This document shows positions 8,886-19,177 of a stretch of DNA of 64,000 bases, one piece after another. Origin of the DNA: Formosimonas limnophila (GTDB lineage Bacteria; Pseudomonadota; Gammaproteobacteria; Burkholderiales; Burkholderiaceae); NCBI RefSeq assembly GCF_014652675.1, contig NZ_BMZG01000006.1, positions 125,908-189,907 on the forward strand, in the 5' to 3' direction. The notes under the pieces are model-generated. The model did not search any database. It saw nothing but the letters and a program-made list of their open reading frames with translations, and had not been told where the DNA came from. Position 1 is the first letter of the stretch. Each line of letters begins with the position of its first letter. The translations under genes and the position numbers were made by a program.

Positions 8886-9451
8886 TGAAACATACCTTTT
8901 TGACAGCGGGTCTGGTGGCTCTGCTCGCGGCTTGTCAGCCATCCGCACAATTTTTGAATAAAGACATCACAGGCAGTGGGCTCAAGACAGAGACTCCACT
9001 CACTGCTGCCGATGGCGAAAATTTTCAGCTCAACCAAGCCAGTCCTCAAGTGACAGCCGTGTTTTTTGGTTTCACACAGTGCCCCGATGTTTGCCCAACA
9101 ACGATGGGGCAGATGAAGCTGGTAATGGATGAATTGGGGGCAGATGCTGATAAATTGCGCGTGGTTTTTGTTTCTGTTGACCCTGAGCGTGATACGCGAG
9201 AGATATTGAAACAATACACCAGTACTTTTAATCCCAAGTTCATTGGGGCATCCACGGATTTGGCCAACACCCAAAAGCTCGCACGTGACTACCAAATCAC
9301 CTTTGAGAAAGTCGGCACAGGGCCAAACTACATGGTCAACCACACAGCCAATAGCTACCTAATCGACAGAGCGGGTAAAACCCGTGTCAGTATTCCCTAC
9401 AATACCGACGCCAAAACCATTGCCCATGACATCAAACAACTATTGAAATAA
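8882..9451 (+). CDS. SCO1/SenC-family copper chaperone lipoprotein
   Basis: An exported thioredoxin-fold protein of about 189 residues. The signal peptide ends in a lipobox (ALLAAC), so it is probably lipid-anchored facing the periplasm. It has the metal-binding CPDVC pair and a downstream conserved His in MVNHTANSYLI, the three ligands used by Sco proteins to deliver copper to the CuA site of cytochrome oxidase. VDPERDT is also typical. ATG codons lie at 8882 and 8885. No oxidase gene is in the window. Confidence 0.93.
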   Translation: MMKHTFLTAGLVALLAACQPSAQFLNKDITGSGLKTETPLTAADGENFQLNQASPQVTAVFFGFTQCPDVCPTTMGQMKLVMDELGADADKLRVVFVSVDPERDTREILKQYTSTFNPKFIGASTDLANTQKLARDYQITFEKVGTGPNYMVNHTANSYLIDRAGKTRVSIPYNTDAKTIAHDIKQLLK

Positions 9452-9460
9452 ACCACATCC

Positions 9461-10051
9461 ATGACACATGCCACCAAACTCATTGTTGGTTTAGGTAACC
9501 CCGGCGCAGAGTACGAAAACACTCGCCACAACGCAGGCTGGTGGTTACTCGAGGCCATCATGCGTCAATACAACGTCAGGCTTGCACCTGAGTCGAAATT
9601 TCAAGGGTTGGCTGCCAAAGCACGCACGGCTGATGGCGATATTTGGTTTTTACAGCCCATGATGTACATGAATCGCTCAGGTGCTTCTATTAACGCACTG
9701 GCTCAATTTTATAAAATCAATTCCCATGATATCCTTGTCTTGCATGATGAGCTGGATATCCCCGTGGGCACTGCTAAGCTCAAGTTGGGTGGTTCGACGG
9801 GCGGCCACAATGGCCTCAAAGACACTCAAGCCAAGCTGGGCACCGATCAATTTTGGCGTTTACGCATTGGCATCGATCACCCTCGAAACAGCAGCATACC
9901 GCTTCAGCCTGTTGTGGATTATGTTCTCAAGCCACCCAAACAGTCTGAGCGCAGCGCGATTGAGCAAGCGATGGACAAGGCGCAGCATATTTTGCCTGAT
10001 TGGCTTGACGGGCGTTTTGAGAAGGCTATGAGGGTATTGCATCAGAAGTGA
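9461..10051 (+). CDS. pth: Peptidyl-tRNA hydrolase
   Basis: Pth releases tRNA from peptidyl-tRNAs that fall off ribosomes. The family start GLGNPGAEYENTRHNAGW is at residues 10-27 with catalytic His23, and HDELDIP (Asp96) is the second active-site element. GSTGGHNGLKD is the family's third motif. Its 196 residues are normal. It follows the SCO-like gene by 9 bp and ends in a terminator. Confidence 0.97.
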   Translation: MTHATKLIVGLGNPGAEYENTRHNAGWWLLEAIMRQYNVRLAPESKFQGLAAKARTADGDIWFLQPMMYMNRSGASINALAQFYKINSHDILVLHDELDIPVGTAKLKLGGSTGGHNGLKDTQAKLGTDQFWRLRIGIDHPRNSSIPLQPVVDYVLKPPKQSERSAIEQAMDKAQHILPDWLDGRFEKAMRVLHQK

Positions 10052-10118
10052 AGGGCAATCAACTCACACATTCGATTTGTAGCAACGATATAATTTTCTA
10101 AATCGCCAATATGAGTAC

Positions 10119-10152
10119 AAAAAAATGACAGAGGTTTCTGTCATTTTTTTTT
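10119..10152 (+). terminator. Terminator after pth
   Basis: A7, stem AATGACAGA / TCTGTCATT with loop GGTT, then a run of about nine T. It is symmetric enough to act in both directions. Confidence 0.92.
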
Positions 10153-10225
10153 GCCTATTTCTATTGAGACACAGGGTTTTTGGCATTTATCAACAATCGA
10201 GTCACGTGAAGTCTCATGAAGGGCA

Positions 10226-12156
10226 ATGCTGTTTCAGGGCTTTTATGTGGGGATTGATGACTACAGTTTGCAGCAGTTGGATCGATGGCCGTGGTCTCGT
10301 GAGATTCATACCCAGCTTTTTCATCAATTGGCTGAAGGGCAGCCGAAGGCGGTTTTTTTTGATTTTTTGTTGATTGAGCCTGTCGCGGTGCTGGCCGAGC
10401 AGGCCATGCTTGGACATATTTTGGTGCGACCCGATGTCTATGGTGTGCTCAGGCAAGTTGATTTGAGCGTGTCTGATGCGATGGGTCGTCCGTGGGCGTT
10501 GGCAACGAGACTGCTGGTTGATGATACGGCTTTGGCAAAGGTCAACCGTTTGCGCATCCCATTTAATGTCCCCAAAGATGACTATCCGACGATTTCCTAT
10601 GCTGGTGTTGTCAGCGGTGAAGTGCCGTTCTTTTCTTAAGGACAAGTACGTGCTCGTGGGCGCGACTGCTGTGAGTATGGGCGACCAATACACGACACTG
10701 CAGTCAGGTTCAGCAGGTTTGATATCGGGGATAGAAATACATGCCAATATTTTGGACAGCTTGCTCTGTGGGCAGCAGATTGAGGAGCTGATTTCTCCGT
10801 GGCTGGTTGTGGTCAATTGGGTTGTGCCTTTATTGACTCTGATGCTTGCATTTTTTGGGTGCAGGAGCGTTATCATGCGCCGTCTGTGATGCTGCTGCTG
10901 GTTCTGGCTTATTTGTTGTGGAGCTGGCGAGCTTGTCTGTGGTGATTGGCTATGCGCAGGCTGGTTTGTCGCTCGCGCAGGCCGAGTGTTGGCCGCTTTT
11001 GGCTAGTGTCTCGACGAGCAGGCAGCGTTGGTTCGTGCCGCACTCGATTGAACCTGGAGTGCAGCAGATGCAACGGATGTATCAATTCACTTATGACAGC
11101 TTGGATCACATGTCGACCGTACTTTTGGTGGTGATGTCTGATGGGGAGATAATGCTGGTCAATCGTGATACTCAGCGGTTGTTTGATTCGGATGCGTCTG
11201 ATTTGGCCACATTGTTGCAAGGCGTGGGTGCCAACTGGGCGAAGCCTGAATCGACCACATCGCCGCGGCTGAATCTGCAGCAGGGGATTGAGCTACAGCG
11301 CGATGATGGTCAGATATTTGTCTTGCATGTGACGACGGTGTCGTTTGAGACGATGGGGCTTAATGCGCAAGACTACGCGAACAAGCAAAATGATACGGTT
11401 TGGGTGATTCATTTCTTGGATTTTTCCGATGAGCGTTTGGCTCAGAGTCAACGCACTGATTTGATTGAGCTTTTATCACATGACTTGCGCTCACCTCGGT
11501 GGCTATTTTGTCTTTGCTCGCATTACAAAAATGCGACCCCCCGACTTTCAGAAGACGAACTGCACGCAAAAATCGCGGCATGTGTTCAGCATACATTGGA
11601 TTAGGCGCATGACTTGGCGCGCATCTCGCATGCACGAGCGGGTCAGTATCGTTGGGATGACGTTGGTTTGGCTCTTTTGTTAAGCGATGCACTGGAGCAG
11701 CTCATGCCGCAGGCAACTGCTAAAAATATGAGTCTTCTCCTCGCTCATGATGAACGCTTCGCGGCAGAAGCTGCGTGGTTGCGCGCTGATGGTGAGTTGT
11801 TTGTGCTGACGTTTGTCAATTTGCTGTCAAATGGGGTTCGCTACAGTGCGGCGGGCAGTCGTATTTGGCTGCGGGTGCCACTTGAAGGCGAGCGGGTTCT
11901 GTGTCAATTTGTGGATGAGGGGTATGGTATGACCGCCGAGCAAATTGATGTCTTGCTACATGGTCATGAGTCGCTTGCGGGGCTGTCTGAGCGCAATCAA
12001 CCAGATGAAGCACGCTGCATGGGCGTCGGCTTTGTCATAGCGCGCACCGTGATTAGCCGCCATGGTGGAACGGTTGATATCGAAAGCCAAGAGGGGGTGG
12101 GGACGACGGTTTCTGTGCGCTTACCACTGCTGTCGGCAGATTTAGTCGACGAGTGA
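10226..12156 (+). pseudogene. CHASE2-domain sensor histidine kinase, disrupted
   Basis: Pieces in three frames reconstruct one kinase. The order is CHASE2 sensor (VGIDDYSLQQLDRWPWSRE near 10240; KYVLVGATAVSMGDQY near 10650), membrane segments (SVMLLLVLAYLLWSW near 10890), a PAS-like linker, the H-box (LLSHDLRSP near 11475), and the HATPase (NLLSNGVRYS near 11820; GVGFVIARTVISRHGG near 12025). Frame changes fall near 10630, 10860 and 10930. A -1/+1 pair lies at about 11497 and 11529, and an in-frame TAG at 11602-11604. The usual N-terminal membrane helix is also missing. Five or more lesions make sequencing error alone unlikely. The 3' end overlaps the convergent pabB by 15 bp. Confidence 0.88.
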
Positions 12157-14019
12157 GGCGACCTTTGACCCGTACAGCGCATTGCACAAAATCACTTGGT
12201 CTGCCGCTCGTAAATCCTCCTCATGGAGGATTTTTTCTTGGGCGGATAGCTCAGTGATGAGCTGACCTCGCTGGATGCCTGCGAGCACACCGCACGAGAT
12301 GGGCGGTGTGTACCACAACCCATTTTTTTGGATGAATAAGTTACTGCGTGCGCCTTCGGTGAGCTGGCCTTTTTCGTTGAGGAATATCAGGTCAAATAGA
12401 CCGCGTGATTTGGCTTGTGACAGTGCGGCATTGTACACGGCGCGTGCAGTGGTTTTATGAATCAGCAGCGGGTTGGTTGACTGTGTGCGTGACTTAGCCA
12501 AGCCAAAGTAAACAGGTTCGGCGATGGTCTCAGGCTTGGTGATGTGGATATTAATTTGCCCATCAGCAGTGAGAGATAGGCGCAGCCGCAGAAATGGCTC
12601 ATGTGGGCATTCGGTATCATCAATCGCTTGATGAATGTGCTGATGAATCAGAGATATGTCAGGGGCAGGCCAGTTCATGGCCTTTGCGCTGCTGGTGAGG
12701 CGCGCCATGTGTGCTGCAAAAAGTGGAATGCTTGACGATGGCTCAACGCGCATGGTTTCAATCAGCTCGAATACTTGGGTGTGCTGAGTGAAAAACTTCG
12801 CTTTGAGCCATGACTCTTGCCATTCATCTTCTGGATTTGAGTCGAATGTGATACCCGCACCGACTGACAGACGCAACTGCCAATGTGCCAAGTGAGCAAA
12901 GTTCATCGTCGGTTGCACACAGGTTTCTATAGTACGAATCGGCACGGCAAAGGTGGCATTGATGAGGTTATTACCCGCAGGCTCGATGTGGCCAATCGCC
13001 CCGCAGTACGCGCCACGTTGGTGTGACTCAAGCTCGTCAATGATTTCAATCGTTCGTCGTTTCGGCGCGCCAGTGATGGAGCCGCAAGGAAATAATGCGT
13101 TAAATAATTCAGAGAGGCTGGGTTGATGTGTGAGGTGAGCCTTGACGGTGCTGGTCATTTGCAGCACGGTGCCGTAGCGTTTAACGTCAAATAACTTGGG
13201 CACGGTGACGCGACTGGTTTGCGGTAAGCGGGATAAGTCGTTGCGCATGAGGTCAACAATCATGAGGTTCTCTGCGCGATTCTTTGGGTCTGCCGCCAGC
13301 AGTGCGGCGCGGCGGGTGTTCTCAACGTCGTTATCCGCGACAGCGCCGGTGCCTTTCATCGGACGGCAGGTGAGCGCGGTCGGTGTCATTTCGACGAATA
13401 ACTCTGGCGAGAATGACAGCACGCTACTGTGTGGCAACATCAAAAAAGCCCCGTATGGAATCCGTAAATCCTGCGCCAACTGATGATAAACCGCGGCCAA
13501 AGCGGCGTCATCTGCCGTGTCGCTAATCAGCTCAGAGGTGAGCGGGAATGTGTAGTTGACCTGATACGTATCGCCTGCGGTGATGAGTGAGCGGATGGTG
13601 TGGATGTGCTCGACAAACGTTGCTTCATCGACCAATGATTTGACTGGGCACAAATGCGTGGTGGCTGAATTTGCTTGTCTGTGCAACCAGTCCAAGGCTT
13701 CTCTGCGGCTGAGTTGGGTGGGTGCGTTAAACTGTATGGCTTGCAACCATGGGGTGTCGTGAATGTGCGGCTTTTCGGACAATACTAATCCGTCGGCTAC
13801 TGAAAAAGCACGCCATGCGTCGTAGGACATAGACAGCACCACATCAGCGCCTTTTCGTGTGGCGTCATCAATTTCGCTCAATGCCTGATGAAGCGCGGCC
13901 ACGCCATCTGTGGTGGTGACACACCAAGAATGTTGTCCACCGACAAACAAACGGCTGACCGCATCGGCGTGCGAGCCATCAAACAGTAAAGCGGAGCAGT
14001 CAGACAAGTGACGCATCAT
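12142..14019 (-). CDS. pabB: Fused aminodeoxychorismate synthase component I / aminodeoxychorismate lyase
   Basis: One polypeptide (625 residues from ATG 14019) carries two folate-pathway activities. The N-terminal chorismate-utilising PabB domain has the characteristic RPMKGTGA (Lys of the PxKGT type), LMRNDLSR and GSITGAPKRR. The C-terminal PabC-like PLP lyase has the PLP-binding Lys in HKTTARAVYN and the family segment EGARSNLF. Together they turn chorismate into 4-aminobenzoate, given glutamine amidotransferase PabA from elsewhere. ATG 14019 follows GAGGCTTTT and matches the family start; an upstream in-frame GTG at 14079 would add 20 unlikely residues. PabB-PabC fusions are known in this class. 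Confidence 0.93.
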   Translation of the reverse strand: MMRHLSDCSALLFDGSHADAVSRLFVGGQHSWCVTTTDGVAALHQALSEIDDATRKGADVVLSMSYDAWRAFSVADGLVLSEKPHIHDTPWLQAIQFNAPTQLSRREALDWLHRQANSATTHLCPVKSLVDEATFVEHIHTIRSLITAGDTYQVNYTFPLTSELISDTADDAALAAVYHQLAQDLRIPYGAFLMLPHSSVLSFSPELFVEMTPTALTCRPMKGTGAVADNDVENTRRAALLAADPKNRAENLMIVDLMRNDLSRLPQTSRVTVPKLFDVKRYGTVLQMTSTVKAHLTHQPSLSELFNALFPCGSITGAPKRRTIEIIDELESHQRGAYCGAIGHIEPAGNNLINATFAVPIRTIETCVQPTMNFAHLAHWQLRLSVGAGITFDSNPEDEWQESWLKAKFFTQHTQVFELIETMRVEPSSSIPLFAAHMARLTSSAKAMNWPAPDISLIHQHIHQAIDDTECPHEPFLRLRLSLTADGQINIHITKPETIAEPVYFGLAKSRTQSTNPLLIHKTTARAVYNAALSQAKSRGLFDLIFLNEKGQLTEGARSNLFIQKNGLWYTPPISCGVLAGIQRGQLITELSAQEKILHEEDLRAADQVILCNALYGSKVASLVD

Positions 14020-14204
14020 AAAAGCCTCATTCCAATCAACGTTCGCATTATGCAGGCTTTCTTTAAAAAAGGCAGCCACATCTGAACTGTATTGGGTGAC
14101 TTTTTAAAGTGGTCAATGGCATAAAAACGGGTGCAAAAGTCTCTTTTAACCACACCACAATCGGCGTAGAATCAAGGGAGCTTTTTATAACGACGGAGAC
14201 CACC

Positions 14205-16517
14205 ATGACGCAACCCACGATGAATGACCAGTTTTGACAAGCCGCTCTTGATTATCACGAAAAACCCACGCCCGGTAAAATTTCCGTCACCCCCACCAAA
14301 AACCTCACCAATCAGCACGACCTCGCTTTGGCCTACTCGCCCGGTGTCGCTGTGGCGTGTGAGGAAATCGTCAAAGACCCCGCCAATGCAGTGCGCTACA
14401 CCGCGCGAGGCAATCTCGTCGGTGTGGTGACCAATGGCACGGCGGTGTTGGGGCTGGGTAATATTGGCCCGTTGGCAGGTAAGCCCGTGATGGAGGGCAA
14501 GGCGGTGTTGTTTAAAAAATTCGCAGGCATTGATGTGTTTGACATCGAGCTGGCGGAAAGCGACCCTGATAAACTGGTGGAAATCATCGCAGCCATGGAG
14601 CCGACCTTTGGTGGGATTAACCTTGAGGACATCAAAGCACCCGATTGTTTCATTGTTGAGCGAAAATTGCGTGCGCGGATGAATATCCCTGTGTTTCACG
14701 ATGACCAGCATGGTACAGCGATTGTCGTTGGCGCGGGGATTTTGAATGCCTTGGACATTGTAGGCAAAGACATTAAAGAGGTTAAGCTTGTGGCCTCTGG
14801 TGCGGGTGCAGCAGCGTTAGCCTGTTTGGATTTGTTGGTGGATTTGGGCTTGCCGTTAGAAAATATTTGGGTCACAGATTTGGCAGGTGTGGTCTACAAA
14901 GGCCGAGTTGAGTTGATGGATGAAGACAAAGAGCGCTTTGCCCAAGAGACAGACAAACGCACGTTGTCCGAAGTGATTGACGGTGCGGACATTTTACTCG
15001 GGCTGTCTGCGGCAGGTGTGGTTAAGCAGAGCATGGTGCAGCGTATGGCGCCGAATCCATTAGTGTTTGTCCTTGCGAACCCAACCCCAGAGATTTTGCC
15101 TGAGTTGGTCAAAGAAGTTCGTCCCGACGCCATCATTGCCACGGGACGCACGGATTATCCCAATCAAGTAAACAACGTGTTGTGTTTCCCGTTCATTTTC
15201 CGTGGTGCACTCGACGTGGGCGCAACCACCATCACACGCGAGATGGAAGTCGCGGCTGTGCGCGCTGTGGCTGATTTGGCTCGTCAAGAGCAATCCGACG
15301 TGGTGGCATCTGCCTACGGCATTGCCAACATGAGTTTTGGGCGTGAGTATTTGATTCCCAAGCCATTTGACCCCCGTATGATTACCAAAATTGCTCCCGC
15401 TGTCGCTCAAGCAGCGATGGACAGCGGCGTGGCCAGGCGTCCCCTTGAAGACATGGCCGCTTATGTGGACTCATTGCAGCACTTCGTCTATCACAGCGGC
15501 ACATTCATGAAGCCTGTGTTCTCATTGGCGAAAAAACACATGAAAGATGGCGGCAAAACCCGTGTGGTGTTCGCAGAAGGTGAAGATGAGCGGGTTTTGC
15601 GTGCCGTGCAGGTGATTGTTGATGAGGGCATTGCGCAGCCGATTTTGGTTGGGCGACCTGCGGTGCTGGCGCAACGCATTGAGCGGATTGGTTTGCGCAT
15701 TAAGCAAGGTGTGGATTTTGAAATCATCAACCAAGACTTTGATGAACGTTACCACGAATACTGGCAAAGCTACCACGAGCTGTCTGCTCGTCAAGGCGTC
15801 ACGCGCAATTACGCACGCCTCGAAATGCGCCGTCGTGGCACACTCATCGGTGGCATGATGATACGCAATGGAGATGCCGATGCTATGATTTGCGGTACAT
15901 TCGGTGCTACTGATGTACACATGAAATACATTGACCAAGTCATCGGCTACAAAGACGGAGCTAATGCCTATGCGGCCATGAATGGTTTGATGCTACCTGG
16001 CCGACAAATATTCCTCGTCGATACCCACATTAACTATGACCCAACGGCTGAGCAGCTCGCTGAAATCACACTGATGGCTGCCGAAGAAGTACGTCGCTTG
16101 GGCATCGTGCCGCGTGTTGCCTTGCTCTCGCATTCAAACTTTGGCACATCAAACCAACCATCGGCACTCAAAATGCGTGCGGCTTATGAGATTTTGCGTG
16201 AGCGTGCACCGGATTTAGAGGTTGATGGTGAAATGCACGGTGACGTTGCGCTTGATGTTGCCATGCGTAAAGACATCATGCCTTTCTCAACGCTCAAAGG
16301 TGAAGCCAACTTACTGGTTCTGCCCAATATTGATGCGGCTAATATCGCGTACAATTTACTCAAAACCTCGGCGGGCAACAATGTCGCCGTCGGTCCGATT
16401 TTACTCGGGGCGAAACACCCAGCGCACATTTTGACCAGCTCATCGACTGTGCGACGTGTGGTGAATATGACCGCATTGGCAGTGGTCCAAGCCAATTTTG
16501 GCGAGATCAAAGCATAG
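14205..16517 (+). CDS. maeB: NADP-dependent malic enzyme (MaeB type) with an in-frame TGA at codon 11
   Basis: MaeB converts malate to pyruvate, CO2 and NADPH. The malic domain (catalytic Tyr in [21 protein letters not shown]), NAD(P)-binding domain ([14 protein letters not shown]) and C-terminal phosphotransacetylase-like domain ([13 protein letters not shown] onward) are all present. The 770-codon total matches the family. The natural start is ATG 14205 with GGAGA six bases before it, but codon 11 (14235-14237) is TGA where related enzymes usually have Arg, one C-to-T change away. After it the frame is open to 16517. A restart at TTG 14328 or stop readthrough (TGA followed by C) is possible but unproven. 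Confidence 0.85.
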
Positions 16518-16633
16518 GTTGATAAAGCAGATTAGGTTTTGACGAGCGTGCAGCAAACCAATTTTTGCATTTTTGGTCGAAACACTTATACGCTGTAATC
16601 AGACCTATAAACTAAATAGAAAGAACCCTGTCC

Positions 16634-17455
16634 ATGAACATCCCCCATTTTTGGCGCGATGAGCATCTGCCATTTATTGAGGCACGCTCAATTGAAAACA
16701 GCCAAAAATTGGCGTATGACGAGCACAGTCACGATATGTTTTCGATTGGTGCGATTACGCATGGCGCAAACTTTTATCAAAACAGTTCGGTGCAATATGA
16801 GGTCAGGGCAGGTTCGGTGGTGATTATTAATCCGCACGATGTCCATGCGTGTAAATCGGTGGCGGGTGCGCCTTGGTCGTATTTGATGCTGTTTGTCGAT
16901 ACCGCTTGGATGACGCGCTTACAAAATGATTGGGGCATTCACGAGCGCTCCCAGTTTCAACCATTCAACACAAATTTGAGCACGGATACGCGACTCTTTC
17001 ATGCCTTGGTGGGTTTTCACGCACTCTTAGTCGATGATGACCAAGATATTTTGTGCAAAGAAATTGCCTGCGTGGAATTTTTTGGTCTGTTGAATCATTT
17101 ATTGCACGAACACCTAAGCACGAGCGCCCCATTGCCCAACATCGCGCACCCGCGACTCAAAGATGCGGCGCATTTCATCGCCACACACTGCACAGAGTCT
17201 TTGCGTTTGGCTGATATTTGCGCATCGGCACATTTGAGTCCTTCGTATTTGGTGCGTGCGTTCAAGGCGCATTTTGGCTTGACCCCACACGCGTATTTAC
17301 TTAATCACCGCATATTGTTGGCGCAAAAATTACTCAAACAGGGCAAAGCATCTATCGACATTGCTCACGAATTGGGCTTTGCCGACCAAGCTCATTTTCA
17401 AAGGGTATTTAAACGCAAAGTGGCGGCAACGCCACGCCAATACGCCATGTTGTGA
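16634..17455 (+). CDS. AraC-family transcriptional regulator
   Basis: This 273-residue protein has an N-terminal cupin ligand domain (HSHDMFSIGAI and SVVIINPHDVHAC are typical AraC_binding features) and a C-terminal double helix-turn-helix (about 175-270; LADICASAHLSPSYLVRAFK, then DIAHELGFADQAHFQRVFKR). It lies tail to tail with a LysE-family exporter, 10 bp apart. AraC/LysE pairs are common, and the regulator often controls the exporter, but the ligand is unknown here. Confidence 0.92.
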   Translation: MNIPHFWRDEHLPFIEARSIENSQKLAYDEHSHDMFSIGAITHGANFYQNSSVQYEVRAGSVVIINPHDVHACKSVAGAPWSYLMLFVDTAWMTRLQNDWGIHERSQFQPFNTNLSTDTRLFHALVGFHALLVDDDQDILCKEIACVEFFGLLNHLLHEHLSTSAPLPNIAHPRLKDAAHFIATHCTESLRLADICASAHLSPSYLVRAFKAHFGLTPHAYLLNHRILLAQKLLKQGKASIDIAHELGFADQAHFQRVFKRKVAATPRQYAML

Positions 17456-17465
17456 GTTGATTGGA

Positions 17466-18065
17466 TTAAAAATTCTCCAACATTAAAAACCCTGCACTGA
17501 CTAGCAACAAAACCGCCAAAGTCCGATTTAGCCAACGCAAATAAATCGGATTGCGCACATGACGCGCCAAGTAAGCACCCACATACGCCCACACCGCCAG
17601 CGAAAAATAACACACCACAAAATAAATCAATGCAAACTGCACCACCAAAGACAGCGAGCCATCAGAGGCATAAGCGCCCATGCCTGGGACGGATGCCAAC
17701 CACGCTTTGGGATTGAGCCACTGCATTAACGCACCCGATACGAACGATGGGCGGCGCATCTGCTCTGCATCACCGAGCTGCCCACTGTCGCACAGCAACT
17801 GCCACGCCAAATACACTAAAAACACCACACCTGCCCACTGCAACCAGACCGTGAAATTTGGGAATACCAGCAATAATTCATTCAAACCCAAGCCAATAAA
17901 CAGCAGCAACAAAGTAAAACCAAATGTCGCACCCGACACATGGCGCATGGTCGCGCGCAACCCATGGGTTGCGCCTGCTGATAAAGACACGATGTTCACA
18001 GGACCAGAGGAAATTGATGCGGCTAAGGCAAAGGCGGAGATGGGTAAATAGAGGTGCAGATTCAT
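17466..18065 (-). CDS. LysE-family amino acid exporter
   Basis: An inner-membrane protein of 199 residues with about six hydrophobic helices. The LysE/RhtB start is seen in ASISSGPVNIVSLSAGATHG near residue 15, and GALMQWLNPKAW near 115 is the family's second signature. Such proteins export amino acids or related metabolites; the substrate cannot be predicted. I start at ATG 18065 because the longer frame lacks family similarity. It converges on the AraC gene. Confidence 0.9.
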   Translation of the reverse strand: MNLHLYLPISAFALAASISSGPVNIVSLSAGATHGLRATMRHVSGATFGFTLLLLFIGLGLNELLLVFPNFTVWLQWAGVVFLVYLAWQLLCDSGQLGDAEQMRRPSFVSGALMQWLNPKAWLASVPGMGAYASDGSLSLVVQFALIYFVVCYFSLAVWAYVGAYLARHVRNPIYLRWLNRTLAVLLLVSAGFLMLENF

Positions 18066-18238
18066 AGATGGCTTTCGATGATTGATTTGTGTTGTTATAT
18101 TAAAGATGATTGTCTGCAAAGGATTGAATAAAATGCCCCTAGTAAATTGGGTGTCATGAGTGCTTGGGTTAGTGGTAAACAGCCAGATAAATGTACGTGG
18201 TAGAATGAACGCCAATACGAATTTTTAAAAGACACGCC

Positions 18239-18694
18239 ATGAAACGCATCAATTGGTTTTCCTTAGTGTTTGGTATTGTGCTCACGTTGGCCTTGGTGTC
18301 CGCGTGCAACATATTGCGAACGCGTAAGGCTGATGTCTCGCAGTCTATGATGACCTCACCGGTCGTAGACGAGTCAAAGTCACCCATGGCCAATGGTCTG
18401 ATTGAGTACGCGCGGCTACCGCGCGAGGCGCAATCGGTGATTCAAATCATCAAGGCGCGCGGCCGGTTTCCGTACAGCAAAGACGGCTCGGTGTTTGGCA
18501 ATCGAGAGGGGCTTTTGCCCAAACAGCCGCGTGGCTATTACCAAGAGTACACGGTCAAAACACCAAAGGTTGACAACCGTGGCGCACGCCGCATTGTCGC
18601 AGGAAAAGGCAAGACGGGCGATGTGGCCACCAGTGGGGAGTACTATTACACAGCGGATCACTACCGCACGTTTTATAGGGTTGTCGAAAAATGA
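18239..18694 (+). CDS. Secreted guanyl-specific ribonuclease (barnase/RNase Sa family)
   Basis: A 151-residue exported microbial RNase. The signal peptide (1-22) ends in a lipobox-like LVSAC (Cys23), so it may be a lipoprotein or Sec-secreted. The N1-type catalytic domain begins LPREAQ near residue 60. Candidate active-site residues by family comparison are Glu103 (GYYQEYTV), the Arg cluster in RGARRIV (114-120) and His141 (DHYRTF). SVFGNREGLLP is the conserved core. The partner inhibitor gene follows with an ATGA overlap, which is the expected toxin-inhibitor arrangement and guards the cytoplasm before export. Confidence 0.93.
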   Translation: MKRINWFSLVFGIVLTLALVSACNILRTRKADVSQSMMTSPVVDESKSPMANGLIEYARLPREAQSVIQIIKARGRFPYSKDGSVFGNREGLLPKQPRGYYQEYTVKTPKVDNRGARRIVAGKGKTGDVATSGEYYYTADHYRTFYRVVEK

Positions 18695-19080
18695 GCGATG
18701 CTTTGTGGGTGGATGTCGCGGGCAAAATGCGTGACGTGGCATACGATGAGATTGGTCAATGTTTGAGTTTGTGCGTTGATGAGTGCTCTGCCGATGTTTT
18801 GACTGTTGACTTGCGTCATGCTGTGACGCAGCAGGACGTGCTGATGACGATGGCGAATCGATTGGGTTTTCCTGATTATTTTGGTGTGAATTTAGATGCG
18901 CTGTACGATGTGGTCAGTGAGCGATTGCTGCCCGAATACCTTATTTCACCGCCGCAAGTCTGGTTGTTCAAAAGTGATGTGGTGCAACAAAAAATGCTGT
19001 TTCCCATCAAAGACACCTTGCGAGATGTCATGACAGAAGCGGTTGATGTCCGCATCACCGTTTTGTGGTGGACGATTTAG
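18691..19080 (+). CDS. Barstar-family ribonuclease inhibitor
   Basis: A 129-residue cytoplasmic protein overlapping the RNase gene by four bases. The family core is YFGVNLDALYDVVSE near residue 67, after a strand ending VDLRHAVT. The acidic helix and loop are the RNase-binding face in known barstars. It starts at the ATG inside the RNase stop (ATGA), so synthesis is coupled to the RNase. The N-terminal 35 residues do not resemble classical barstar and may be lineage-specific. Confidence 0.92.
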   Translation: MSDALWVDVAGKMRDVAYDEIGQCLSLCVDECSADVLTVDLRHAVTQQDVLMTMANRLGFPDYFGVNLDALYDVVSERLLPEYLISPPQVWLFKSDVVQQKMLFPIKDTLRDVMTEAVDVRITVLWWTI

Positions 19081-19177
19081 AGAAGTTTTTGGTTGGTTTC
19101 GTCGCATTGGCGCCAGTTTGAGTGGGCAAATCATCAGCCCAGTATGTTCGGCCATCGATTTACGGTAAAATGCCGGC

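Noticed and set aside
14019..14079. GTG start 20 codons upstream for pabB
   Set aside because: ATG 14019 has a proper ribosome-binding site and the family N-terminus.
14205..14330. Recoded TGA (selenocysteine or altered genetic code) in maeB
   Set aside because: TGA ends many genes in this window normally and no SECIS-like hairpin follows the codon; the position in homologues is usually Arg.
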